A DNA stretch of 64,000 nt from Hydractinia symbiolongicarpus (taxonomy: Eukaryota; Cnidaria; Hydrozoa; Anthoathecata; Hydractiniidae): NCBI RefSeq assembly GCF_029227915.1, contig NC_079876.1:14384001-14448000 (forward strand), written 5' to 3'. Position numbers and translations under genes: made by a program. Below are positions 11,650 to 23,219 of this stretch, in pieces; the first letter of the stretch is position 1; every line of letters begins with the position of its first letter. A model generated the notes under the pieces. It saw nothing but the letters and a program-made list of their open reading frames with translations, had not been told where the DNA came from and made no database searches.

Positions 11650-13500
11650 CGGTTTTTTGTATAAGTCAGGTAATAAAAGCTCTGTAATAATACGTGCACA
11701 TAAACTGGGTCGTTTTAAGGTAAAAAAAACAAGTGCGATACATTTTTATCAATTTGTTGTGACGGGTGACTAGTATAGACATACTTTCATGATGGTAGAC
11801 TGACGTCAGAGTGTACTGTCAATAATTATATTGTACCAATTTGCTGCATGGACTTTTGTGCAGTAATTCTATTTAAAACTTACACTATGTCAGCTATCTT
11901 GCTGAATAATTAATTGTATCAAGTCTTTAAAGTTTGGTTTATACTTCTATATGTGAATCCCGTGGTTTAACAGTTTTTACACTAAAAAACTATTGCGCAC
12001 AGTAAAGAAGGCTGCATACGTCATATGAATCACGCCTTATAGAAAAACAGACCTCTTTTGGTTATTTATTCTGCAACAACGTATGACCAAAACGAGTAGT
12101 TCTATACGCAATTTTATCAATAAATATATTCCGTGAAACTGTAATCATGCTGAATATTAATAAGCTGTTACAACATACGATTTTATTGCGTGAAATTTAT
12201 TCCACCTGTACTTGGCAGCAAGTTAGATATATTCTACTTTATTGCGTCACACATTTATTTCACTTGTACTTTGTAACAAGTTAGATAGAAGAATAAATAG
12301 AGCTATTGCTTAGTTCCATTAATTTACGTTTTGCTGAAACTAGCAAGAAAATTATTATTTTTGAAATTCTTTCTTTGTGCCTGCTAACATCTTTAGTTAC
12401 CATATCACTATGCTTCTTGATGACAAATCATGCCCTATTTTATCGTAGCTGCGATCAGAAGGGCTAACTCAATCAACAAGCCCAAAAAACATTTCTACAA
12501 CACTCCACAAAATATGTTGAGACAACTCCAAAAATAAGTCAAAATAAGGGTTCTCCATCCCCTCCCCCTGTATCAATGTTGCCTTACTGGCATCTACTAC
12601 CCTCAACCTTGGATTGGGGGAGGGGAGACAAAAATTTGCAAAAAAAATCAGTTTGTCTCATAATTGTTGTTGCGGATTGTTGCTTACTTGCATGACCCAA
12701 GCGCTCCTTTATGTGTAATCTAACACTGGAAAACAACAATACTTAATTTTTCATTTCAAATGCACTTACAAATAATGAAAGAAAACTTAAAGCATGGTAT
12801 AAATATTTTTGATGATACTTCCACGCAAAAACAAACCAAAAAAACATACACGTACATCAAAATGCAAATATGAAAATAAGTTAACGTAATGCTTTTTAAT
12901 TAGGGAATCATTGATGCACCTTTTTTACTGTTTTGTTTGTTTTTATTGTTGCTGCTACTCTTTGTTTGTTGTTGTTGTTATTGTTGTAGTTTTTCTTTTG
13001 TTTTGTTTCCTTTAATTAACATCATAATTTTTGAGCTATTTTTCTTTTTTTTTTCCATCGATTTTTTTTTTTTAATTCGACGCGAAAATTGCAGAAACAA
13101 AGAAAATGATGTCATTACAAAGGAATTTAACTTATTCCCGAGAAAATCCCTTTTCAAAGGCAATATTGACCGAATAATTAACAGTGTTCCTTGATTTCTC
13201 GAATTTTACCACGCAGGATAAAATTAAATATTCTCAAGATTAAATTTCACGAGAGACTTTTTTTCATCGTCTATGTTAGATGTGAAGTTCCTTTCCGGTC
13301 ATTGTTTTGTAACCCGACACATACTAGCTATTTGAAACATTCTATTCAAACTTAACTGGTTAAAGTAAAATGTTTACTTTGCTTTAGTGCCTGTCAATCA
13401 TTATTGTATATGCTCTTAATCGTATTGTTCTGTTTTATTTTTAAAAATTACACTAAGTTAGCCTGTAAGCCTTAACAAGGCGATATCATTTATAGAAAGG
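11650..13500. other. Intergenic DNA upstream of the TGF-beta gene
   Basis: No exon seen. It contains a C/G-run foldback near 12550-12630 ('ccctccccct' against 'gggggagggg') and T-rich low-complexity DNA at 12930-13075. The latter gives a meaningless Leu/Phe/Cys reading frame. Confidence 0.4.
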
Positions 13501-13531
13501 TGTCTTTGTGGTTAACAATTAACCAGGAAGG

Positions 13532-13538
13532 TATAAAT
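13532..13538 (+). promoter_or_regulatory. TATA-box candidate of the TGF-beta gene
   Basis: A TATAAAT sits about 127 bp upstream of the ATG at 13665. Transcription starting about 30 bp downstream would give a 5' UTR of about 100 nt. In an AT-rich genome such a match is weak evidence on its own. Confidence 0.4.
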
Positions 13539-13664
13539 GCGGCGACAGACATTGTGTGGAGATAAAAAAAATATTTGAGAAGAAGAAAGTGGTGCCTAAG
13601 AACTGCACGATCTTGTGACTAATTATTTCTTTTGTATTTGACTTCATATTGAAACAAAGCCGAC

Positions 13665-16297
13665 ATGTCATTGAAAAGCAGAGCTTTACTTTTTTTGATT
13701 TTTCAAAAAGTTTGCATGAGATATTTTGGTGAGAGTTTACCAACAACCTGTGATGGGAAATGCGGACAGAAATTTATAAACGACACTTTAATTCACCAAC
13801 AAAGAATTGAAATGATAAAACAAGAGATTCTAGACAAACTAGGGCTGCAAGCCCCACCAGAAAAAAGGGGCAGTTTAAATGATATACCAAAAGCGTTATT
13901 AGATGGATTTCGGAGAAGTGTCGAAAAGAGTAGACGTTTGAAAATAATGAAGGAGAGGGAAAATGTAAAAAAGATGATCATACTCGCAGAAAATGGTAAG
14001 TAAAAGGTCTTTTTTTGCCCACACCATGCTTACGTAATTCTTCTTTAATCTGTTAAACAATGCTTTGCTGTTAAAAAACAATGACAGATTGCGGAAATAT
14101 GTAGATATGTGAATGATATTTATATGGGGTGTAATCTTACCTCTGCTATTAAAGATTGTAAAGAGATTAACATTAAAATTATTTTCACACACATAATGAA
14201 ATTAAGACTACGTGACTCCAACTACCATACTTAATTCAATTCTACTTCAAAATTTCCTTCGGTAACGTGTCAGTAAATCTATTTAAAACGGTCGATAAGG
14301 CTTTAAAGTTTATGATAATAGAAACTTCTCTAGCTTATTTCAAGACCACTTTAAAACATAAACATCAAAAGTTGAACTTATTAACATTTCAACCGATTGC
14401 GTAAATCGTCATTCAGGGAAAACATTTTTTCATGACACGGAAAAGGAGAAATAGTTGGCTTTTTTAAACATACGTGAGGCTCTCAAAACAAATTTTCTTC
14501 CTAACTAAATCAAACTTCCTTTCTGTTATTAAAGGTTGTTTACCTATGCAATAATACCAGTTGTCTGTCTCTCTAGACGGGCAAACGACTAGTCTATAAA
14601 AATAGCTAACGACTTATGTCTCAACGCGATTTGGTAAAGATGGTGGACATGCGAAGTAGAAAACACAGTATTTGTTATGAATCTTGTTAATTTGACAATA
14701 TACCCTTTTCCAAAAGCTATATTTTATAAAAAGAAAACCTTTACCTTAAAATTGTTGTATTTAGAATACTTCCGTTAGTCTCACGATGTTACAACTACGA
14801 GAAAATGCTTTAATAGTTTTGATCTGGAAATACTAACCTCATTCTCACAAAATAAATTAATTGGCCTATCAATGTTAGTGTTAATGTTAATGTTAGTGAA
14901 TGTTAGTTAATGTTAGTGAAATTTCTACAGCACATGAAAAGGTATTAAATCAGAAAATGACATATTGTATATTGTATTTTAGGCTTTTTATTTCTTTCTT
15001 ATCTTTTTTACTTCATCTTTACCCTTCCAAAGATTTAACACAACGCTGAACTGTAGTTCTTACAGTATTAATTATAGAACCACTTTCATTTTCTGAGGGG
15101 ATATCCGAAAGCAATGCCCGAATAGTTAAAAGGTCGAGTTTATTGACGTCACGAGGTTTGAAGTAATCTCTTTAAAGAAAACCTTTTTCTGCAGATAATA
15201 CATCTGCACGACATAAACGTGGTTGAAATCTTATACGTCTTAAGCTTAAAGAAACTTTATGATTGCATAACTGAATTGGACAAACTGTTCCCCCAGGGTC
15301 TCTAAGTTTTATTATATCAAAATTTCGGTTGCTCGTTTTTTGGTTGATATGAAAATAGCTGAATTTATGAACAAAGTGGATATTCTCGATACTCACAAAA
15401 ACATTTTGGATAAGAAAAAATTTATTATCAAAAAAGTTTATTATCAAATTTGTAAAAGTATCTTTAGTTGAGATAAATTATTTCACATTTCAGTAAAAAA
15501 ATTGATACACACATTAGATTTCAGAAATGTATTTCTCCCACAGAATAGTGGAAGAGTTTAATATAATGTTTATTATTTTAGTTTCCAGCGGTGAAAAGCG
15601 ACAAGTTATTAAGTTGAAGTATGCCAGCCAGTCTCACTTCAGTGTTGTGGAAAATATGCGTCTTTGGCTGTACATAAAACCTATCAACACTAGCCGGATA
15701 TCTGTCATCAGTGTAGTCCAGTCTAGTAAGGAAAAAGAACAAATACAGAGGATAATGTTGAGAAAGAAATTAAATTATTTCAAAACTGGGTGGTTTGAAA
15801 TAAAAATAAATGATATTAAAACGTGGACTCGAAAGACGTATAGTGGACATTTACTAGTTGATTTAAAACTGCGCATTCATTGTAAAAATTGCAAACTCGA
15901 AATGAGCGGAGAAAACCAACCATTTTTAGAACTGACAGAAAAAAGCAGAGTACTTCGAAGAAACAGACGAAACATCATGTGCAGAAAAGACTCTAAAGTA
16001 TGCTGTCTGCAAAGATTTTACGTAAGTTTTAAAGACATCGGATGGGATGACTGGATAATAAGTCCACCTGGGTATAACGCCCAGCAGTGTCGAGGTTCGT
16101 GTGATTCACTTGGAGTTGGATCAACAGATCATGCCAGCATTATAAAGGCTGTTGCAGATAAACGAAAAATCGATGCAAAACTTTGCTGTACAGCTCAACA
16201 ATACGACTCATTGTCTATTTTATACAAAGATTCTGAAGGCAACCTTGTCAAACAAGGCATCAAGGATATGATTGCCACCCATTGTGGATGTGGGTGA
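13665..16297 (+). CDS. TGF-beta superfamily ligand, activin/myostatin-like, two exons
   Basis: The model joins 13665-13995 and 15582-16297 (348 aa). The donor is G|gtaagt at 13996 and the acceptor ttattttag ends at 15581. Phase 1 matches on both sides; a second acceptor 6 nt downstream is also in frame. ATG 13665 is the first Met after an in-frame TGA. A short hydrophobic run near residues 6-14 may be a weak signal peptide. The prodomain has the Cys pair and 'RIEMIKQEILDKLGL' helix typical of activin/myostatin propeptides. Furin-type RRNRR (residues 236-240) precedes a 108-aa mature domain with nine Cys (244, 251, 252, 280, 284, 312, 313, 345, 347) and 'FKDIGWDDWIISPPGY'. This is the activin/TGF-beta cystine-knot pattern with the inter-chain Cys kept. 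The usual Pro after the CC pair is absent (CCTAQ). The expected role is a secreted dimer acting on serine/threonine receptor kinases. Orthology within the family is unresolved. Confidence 0.93.
13996..15581 (+). other. Intron of the TGF-beta gene
   Basis: This 1.59-kb phase-1 intron contains a Helitron-like 3' end (CTAG at 14589-14592 followed by TCTATA) and a short tandem repeat of ATGTTAGT-type units at 14871-14920. I see no extra exon, and the two flanking exons already give a protein of normal length. Confidence 0.7.
14589..14594 (+). mobile_element. Helitron-like terminus junction
   Basis: 'gcaaacgaCTAG' is followed directly by 'TCTATAAAAATAG', the same CTAG/TC junction as in the 1.35-1.7 kb cluster. 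'ataatacc' and 'tgtctgtct' lie just upstream, so a short unit may start near 14550. The hairpin has decayed. Confidence 0.45.
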
Positions 16298-16299
16298 AG

Positions 16300-18100
16300 T
16301 TACAGATCATACACACTAAAATTGGTGACATACAAAAATGAAAGGAAAACTTCAGTTGAACGAATGTGATCGACTGCTTGCTACGGAACGAAAGAAAGAA
16401 GATTAAAAAACTGAATTTGTACGATATAATGTATCCAGCTTCTCTGGCGGACACAAGTTTACTTACCTTGTGTTATTTAGTATTTGAAGAATATTTGTAA
16501 ATTATTAGTTTAAACGTAAAAAAAAGACACTCAAAGAATCTGTTAGCTTGCCTTATGTTTGAAATTTAAAAAACACCGTGACTAAATAAGGAAAAATGAA
16601 TGAACAGTGGATAGTGCTAGCTATATTAACACGTTATTTTATATTAACAGTCATTCGATAAAAGTTTAATTTGGTTTATCCCGCGATTTTATTCATTTGT
16701 TACCAAGCGACTCTGCACGTATAAATATCTGATTTCATCGAATTGGATATGTGCTTCAATATCAAAAGAGCTAACTAAAACAACACAATGACAAAGACTG
16801 CTTTGAACACTACTGTAAAAAAATATAAGGAAGAAGCTTATAATCGGATGTTTTTATTATTCCATTAACTACTAGTTATTTAAACCTGCGGAAAAAAGTT
16901 CCTGTTTTATGAGCGCTGTCAAAGAAAGATGTCACAGACAGGCACAGTTTTCGTATTATTATGTAGGACTTGTTTTTTAAACCCACTTGTCAATTCCATT
17001 AAAAAACAGCCAATTAAAACTTTTGAATGAAATAGAAATCAATTATAACAAAGTTAATTGTCCGTTACATTAATTCTTTAAAACAAAGCATATACGTAGA
17101 ATCCGTCGTGGTAAATTAACATGTAATAAAGTTCCAAGCTAATTAAATCACTTTATGTTATCACATGATTTGTTCTAACCAATTAGAAATGTAAACAAAA
17201 CATTTATAAAGTACAAAATATTTTTAACAGCAATTTTTTAAAGCCGTCTTTGTAGAAAATAATAAACAACAAAATCGCCTTGTTTGTTACAGAAAGACAG
17301 GCACAGTTGTCGTATCTTTATAATAGATAGTCAACAAATTACACACTGAGTTCGGTTTTTGGTGCCTTTTTTAAAAGCAACCAGCCTAAAATTTTTACAT
17401 TTTTGTATATGGTGCCCTATTTTATAAATTTTTCTTTCCTTTATTCGATACTATTTTTCACTTTTTTCTTTTCTTTTCTTTTCTTTTCTTTTATCTTATT
17501 TTTTATTTTACTTTTTCTTATTTATTTTAGTTTGTCCCCTATCTATAATATATTTTCTCCATGTCCGTCTGTGAGCCAAAGATAGCTGCAAGTAGTTAAA
17601 GGCGAATTCCCGTGGATTTTTCTTATTAGCCCACACTTAGTCTTTTTGCTAACTAAAAATATCAGTTGAATTGCATTGTTAAATGATCTGAACCGGTATT
17701 GTTTTTCACGCCTGCAAAAGTTGTTTATCTTTAGTCGTTGAAAAACTGTTCCTCATGTATGACATTTTGTATGACATTAACAAATTCTTGAATTCTCAAG
17801 ATCACATCATTTTTTGGCCAAAACTTTTAAATTTTGACTAAAATCAAATATTTATATTTATTTATTTATTTGATTCTGTTTAAACTTTTGCACTCTCATT
17901 ACTTTTTGTCCTCTTGTTGTTATTCTTTGTGGTTGTAAATAGACCATTCAGACGGTTAGATCATGTTTATTTTCGTTGCAATATCTTGCTATTGAATCAT
18001 TCTTCCTATTGATCTTTTTTAATCCGCCACAATGATGCATAATGTATTTTTTTACCTTCAATATTTTACTCCATCGATAATATTGGTAACGTCGATAATA
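16300..18100. other. 3' flank of the TGF-beta gene and intergenic DNA
   Basis: Candidate polyadenylation signals are ATTAAA near 16402 and AATAAA at 17125-17130. Two Helitron-like 5' ends on the minus strand are suggested near 16930-16970 and 17280-17333 ('ctttataatagata', 'gacaggcacagtt'). Another decayed unit spans about 17540-17640 (5' 'tctataatatat', 3' 'cccgtggattttt'). A (TTTTC)n tract lies at 17463-17490. No other gene seen. Confidence 0.4.
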
Positions 18101-18106
18101 TCAATT

Positions 18107-18221
18107 ATAGTCGTTACCCGTAGAAAAATCCACTGATTCACTCGTCCTTTATATATCGCATTTCTTGTTTCCGTAACAGGACGCAGCTTTCGTGGACAGA
18201 CGACGGCTATTATTAAAGAGA
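18107..18221 (-). mobile_element. Short Helitron-like unit, 115 bp
   Basis: On the minus strand the unit starts TCTCTTTAATAATAGCCG at 18221. It contains the 'ctgttacgg...' and 'gcgatatataaaggacga' middle seen at 1462-1587. It ends with 'gtggatttttctacgg' and 'gtaacgactat' at 18107. The terminal CTAG has mutated to CTAT. Confidence 0.6.
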
Positions 18222-18260
18222 TATCGATAAGGTTAATAAAGTAGTAAAATATTGAATGTG

Positions 18261-18306
<46 letters not shown>
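18261..18306 (+). repeat. Poly(A) tract of about 46 bases
   Basis: An uninterrupted A run, the longest in the window. It could be a retroposon tail or simple slippage. I found no clear target-site duplication or recognisable retroposon body next to it. Confidence 0.85.
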
Positions 18307-18308
<2 letters not shown>

Positions 18309-18309
18309 A

Positions 18310-21300
18310 CTACACACCGCATTTATTAAGTTCTTTACTTAAAGAAGCACTTTGTCTTAAGCCTTTGTCTTAATGTTTCGTGTTTAAAATAATTTTAAAA
18401 CATCCGTTAGATCTAGAAAATGTATTTTTATATTTTAGTTCCCTCCAAAAATGTATTACTTTAAAAGTGACACATTTCTCCCGTTATACGGTAGGTGTAT
18501 TAAAGTAGTGCTTAAAATATCCATTATCTTTTAGCATTAGTTATTTTAAATAATTTTTTGATCCTACAAATAAATCCTAAAGATAATCCTATCATAAAGC
18601 GCTTGCTATGACAAAGAATACAGAATGGAAAAGTTACATATAAGTTTACAAAATAAAGTTTCTATACAAGAGGCTCCTTAATACCTCTTTGCAGTGAAAA
18701 CAGCAAAATAGACAATACGAAGTCTGAGAATGGACGCTTTGTTTAAATCTCCCGCGCAACGTAAACAAAACAATAATGACTTTTCTTTTTGAAAAAGTGA
18801 GTGGAGTCGTACCATCCCCGCTACACTCTGTATGTTCATTGTTTGGTGTCTGTATTTACCTTTTAAATTCGAGATTTTCCCTCTTATCGAAACGGAACAG
18901 TCATTGCCACAAATATTATGACATCCTAATGCACACCTTATGATCGCATGCATGGATTTCTAGACCTCTTCACCGCAAAGAAAGTGTCTCTGCGAAAAGG
19001 GGCACCTTTTTAAAAATAGGTTATCGCGTGATTTTATAATCAATTGACACTTATGCTTGTTTTGTGCTCCATAGCTGATGAAAGTTGCCACAAAAAGATT
19101 CTATTGAAAAAAGACAACACTAACTTGAATACAATCAAGCTTGCTTTGAGCATAAGGAATACAAATTAAAGTCAAATTGAATACAGAAAAGGAATTGAAC
19201 GAAGGAAAAACGTCCAATCTGTGACGTGAAGAGTGTGATTGGATTGGGTTGAGGTAGTGGTACAGTGCTGCGTTTTTATGCGGGTGGGTTTAAATGCAAG
19301 CATGATCAATATAAATAAAAAGTTTTAGATTAGCTCTCAAATTTAACGTTCTTGAACGCATGCTGTAGCCTGAATGGGCGGATTAAAAATGCCAGAAGGT
19401 AGAGGAGTGAATCAACTCAACCTTAAAATTGTCTTATTTTTATGTCTTTAGCAAAACTGTTTAAAATAATACGTATCTAAGCATTTATTAGTCTCTTTTC
19501 GGGGTTTTACACAGGCCAATGTGATCGGCTTACATGCGTTGTCTAGATTAACCAAATATAAGTAATAGCAAGGAGGTTAATTTCGTTCTCGACAGATGGA
19601 CAAGATATAAACTCAGGAAACTACAAAATTGTGTGGTCTCCGGATATGATGTATATTTTGGCTCAACCTTCTTATCACCCGTGGTGAGTCTAACCTCAAA
19701 ACCACTAGTCTGGGATTTCTTTAAAAATAAATCACTCTGAAGTATGACTGTAACACGCTTACAAAATCATAACACATATTTATGCCGCAGAAAAAAATTA
19801 TAGCTACTTCTAATTGAAGCGGAAATAACATTCCCCATTGATTTTTTATGAATACTCAACTATACTTAGTTGTGTTGTCTGTGAGATAACTGAAGCAATA
19901 TGCATTTTAGATAATACAGTGTGTGACATATCATTATAGAATGTATTTTCAATAGCATCCAAACATCTGTTACAACGAAAAACCAATGCGTACGTGCAAT
20001 TAAACTAAAGCTGTCGGCTTGTCTTCGATACTTTTTAAGTACAAATTACGCTAGCGTAAAAGATAAGAGAACTTTTTTTATGGGCGCTAAATCTAATGCT
20101 AGCCAGAATGTTTGCTAAGATAAACGCACCCATCACAGAAATAATTAATAGCCTAGCCATTAGTTTCGTAAAAAACTTCACGGAAATTCATCCGTCGTAC
20201 ATATTTTCTGTATCCGTATTTTGTATTGCTTTGTTCACCAGTTGGCAAAAATAATAAAATTACTTTCCTTGGGCCAAAATAAAGCTGCAACGCAACGAAG
20301 ACAAGATGCGAGTATTATTACAAGGTTAAGGCGTTAGCCCATGGAAAAATCCAAGCTTTGGTCCTTAAATATAATGTAATAAATTACTCCATGAGAGGTC
20401 TCAAATAAATGTGAGCGCGACCATTTTAAACACGTCAGTAATCCCTGGAAACCCAGGGAAACTAACTCGTCGTATATATGTTTCTCCTGCTAAATTTTGC
20501 ATAAATATTTCGTGTGTTCAGCATAATTTTATTTTTGTGCGCAGACATAGAGAATGATTACTTCTTTTCTGTTGTGACAACAAGTCTTATAATACGATAA
20601 GATGGGACTGGATTGCTTATTTGAAGTTATTTCGTTCATTTTTGCTTACTCATTAACTTGATTGTTTACATTTGTCTGTGTGCTGAGAGACACTTAATTC
20701 GTTATCAGACTTCAAATACTCCGATCTCAGTTCTAAAAATATTAACGTTACGTCTTTGGCGCAAAAAATATATATAATTTTTTCCAGAGGAAAATTTCCC
20801 ACTTAAATGACCAAGCGTAATTTAAAACAACAAAACCTGGGTTGTGCGAATATTAAAAGAGATTCACGATCGTTGATAGGCAGAGTTTAATTAAACCGAC
20901 GCCAGATTCAACACTTTCAGGGGTTTTGTGTAATCATTGATTTTCTCTACGCCGCAATTTCCATCATTGGTTAAAAAGGTGATTTGATATTGTCATAATA
21001 CCATTATAAAGTCTGGAGGTTAAATAGATTACATAATATAAGCTTTTTAGAGCTAGATTGTATAAGCAAGGGAAGACTCAAATCGTGTCCAAATGAAAGT
21101 AAATAGTAAACAACCGCTCAAAATGAAGTGCATATACATATCCCAGTTAACCCGTGGAAAATTCCACGAGGGATCGCCCATTATTTCGTGCATCATTGCT
21201 GCCTGTTTACATGAAATTTACTTGAACAGGACAAAGGTTATTACTATGATTATAGGTACAAATATAATTGCGTTATTACAAACCATCGGAATTTTAAATT

Positions 21301-21840
21301 GGCTCACAGACAACAAGTATTATGATATTGACTTGTCGTTAACCCGGGAATATCCACGAAAATTCACACGTCTAACAAAGTCGATAAAAATATATCACAT
21401 TTGATAATTTTAGCTTTAAAATTTCGTGTATGATTTCACATGACCCTGTTTTGACTGACAGACAGATAAGGGCTAATAATTATTATACAGATAAAGGGAA
21501 ACAAAGGTACCAGTGATTAAAGCTTAAGCTAAAGATTCCGATTAGCGCACCAAAACCACATAAATTTGGTTTTGAAAAAAAAAGTTTGCCATTAAGACCT
21601 TCCTCAAATTCTTATTTATTTGTTATTTATATGTATTTATAATATAAACAAGTACTTTCGACTCGCATTTATCAAAACGTGAGAAAGAGTATTTTAAAAA
21701 TGTTGTCTAAGGGTCATGCCTCACGTGTCAAAGTTCACGTGTTAAAATTCACATGTTAAGGTTCGCGTTTGAAGGTTCAATTAATCTTCAAAAAGAAGAA
21801 CTCGACACAGACTTTTTTCATTGGCACTGTTAGTTTTATA
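18310..21840. other. Intergenic DNA, no gene seen
   Basis: No exon or RNA gene supported. Decayed Helitron-like hairpins occur at about 21145-21170 (ccgtggaaaattccacg) and 21335-21360 (gttaacccgggaatatccacg, minus orientation). The 21187-21320 stretch resembles 10978-11135. Confidence 0.4.
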
Positions 21841-21842
21841 TA

Positions 21843-22754
21843 TAAACTATAGTCGATAAGGCCCATGAAAAAATCCACTTAGGCAAAAGGACACTGGAAA
21901 ATAGCTTGTTTTAGATTTTTTGCTGACGTCAGCAGTGCAGATACAAAAGAAAATTGGCAAAATTTAGTATATTTGTTGCCTGTAATGTGTAGAGGTTTAA
22001 ACGCTGATCAAAATAAGGTATAGGATTATAAGTCTTTAACAAACGCCAAAAGAGACATAAGGATTTAAAATTTCGCTGACGTCAGGAATTGCCTTGTCAA
22101 AACCGAAGAAATTTTTTTCAGAAATGTTTACACTTGTTGCCTTTATCGTAATGATTTTGAAACGCTGATCAAGAAATTGCAAAGGATTATGTACCTTTGA
22201 CAAACAGTTGCAGAGATATTGGGATTTAAAGGCATTAGATATATAAAATTTTGAAATAAAATTTTGTGTTTTTGCGCAGCGCATTACCATATACATTTTC
22301 TTGATCAACATTTTAAGCTCTACACAATAGAGGGAACGTGAAAGCAAGGTTCTAAATTATTTTTTTTATGGATGGGTTTCTGACGTCATCAAAAAACCTT
22401 AATATCTCTGCAACCGTTTGTCAAAATTACATGATGCTATACATTTTCTAGAACAGCGTTTTAAGATCTATACGATGAAGGCAAAGTGTAAACAAATTTC
22501 TATTTGACGGGTCTTTGCTGACGTCAGCAAAATCTTTATACCCTTATATCTCTTTAACCGCTCATCAAAAGCACATGATAATATACATTCTTTCTCATCA
22601 GCGTTTCAAATTCTACACATTACAGGCAAAGAATAAACTAAATTTCGCAAATTTTTTTTATCTGAACTGGTGACGTTAGCTAAACATTTAAAGCAACCTA
22701 TTTTTCCATTGCCTTTATGTTTATAAGGATTTCTCCACGGGCATTATCGACTAG
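21843..22754. mobile_element. Helitron-like 3' modules in an inverted (tail-out) pair
   Basis: The right half (about 22350-22754, plus) carries repeated modules of about 150 bp. They start with a TGACGTCA palindrome and contain 'tatctctgcaaccg' and 'ctatacattttc'. They end with a 'ctccacggg' hairpin remnant and 'atcgaCTAG' at 22751-22754. The left half (about 21843-22290, minus) carries the same modules in reverse, ending near 21850 in 'ggatttttt...atcgactat'. The two halves therefore face away from each other around a centre near 22300-22350. The palindromes are at 21924-21931, 22077-22084, 22381-22388 and 22519-22526. No protein is encoded. Confidence 0.6.
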
Positions 22755-23217
22755 TTTTATATAATAATACGGAGAATGTGTCTGCGTGTCTCTAACAGGC
22801 AAAGTGGATGTGTTCATTTTTCTTTGATGGTGCCGAAAATGGCATGTCTAATATGCTAAACTTTCTGACGTTACGGCGTGTTACATGCATCAACCCGTCC
22901 ATTTCGAAACGGATTCGGGGAACTAGGTTTGGGACACTTACCCGTTTTGGTCCCAGGTGGTCCCTAGTTACCCACGCGGTGAAAAATCATCGACGTCACC
23001 ACCTCGTTACCAAGTTATTTGGCCTCAAAGTTTTAGGTGCACTGTAATGGCTTCATTAATTTAGTATAGGGTATTGACGTTAAAGTAGTGTTATTGACGT
23101 CGCGCCGTAACGTCAAAAAGTTTAACATTTGAGACATGCATTTTTCGGCAACATCAAAGAAAAATGAACACATCCACTTTGCCTGTTACAGAGACACAGA
23201 ACTGGCGTATTATTATA
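22755..23217. mobile_element. Helitron-like 5' ends in an inverted (head-out) pair
   Basis: The left arm (about 22758-22881) starts 'tatataataatacg' and continues 'aacaggcaaagtggatgtg' and 'ctgacgttacggcg'. The right arm (about 23098-23217) is its reverse complement at high identity and ends in TCTATATAATAATACG on the minus strand. About 215 bp separate the arms. The centre and right arm, read on the minus strand, are nearly identical to the start of the copy at 26,770-26,960. So the element contains the family's 5' half, duplicated in inverse. Confidence 0.6.
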
Positions 23218-23219
23218 TA

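Noticed and set aside
12937-13194. Plus-strand frame rich in Leu, Cys and Phe
   Set aside because: It is a translation of T/G-rich low-complexity DNA with no domain and no conserved pattern.
22808-23047. Open frame over the Helitron-like inverted element
   Set aside because: It is a by-product of repeat sequence. The same DNA in the sister copy at 26.8 kb has stops.
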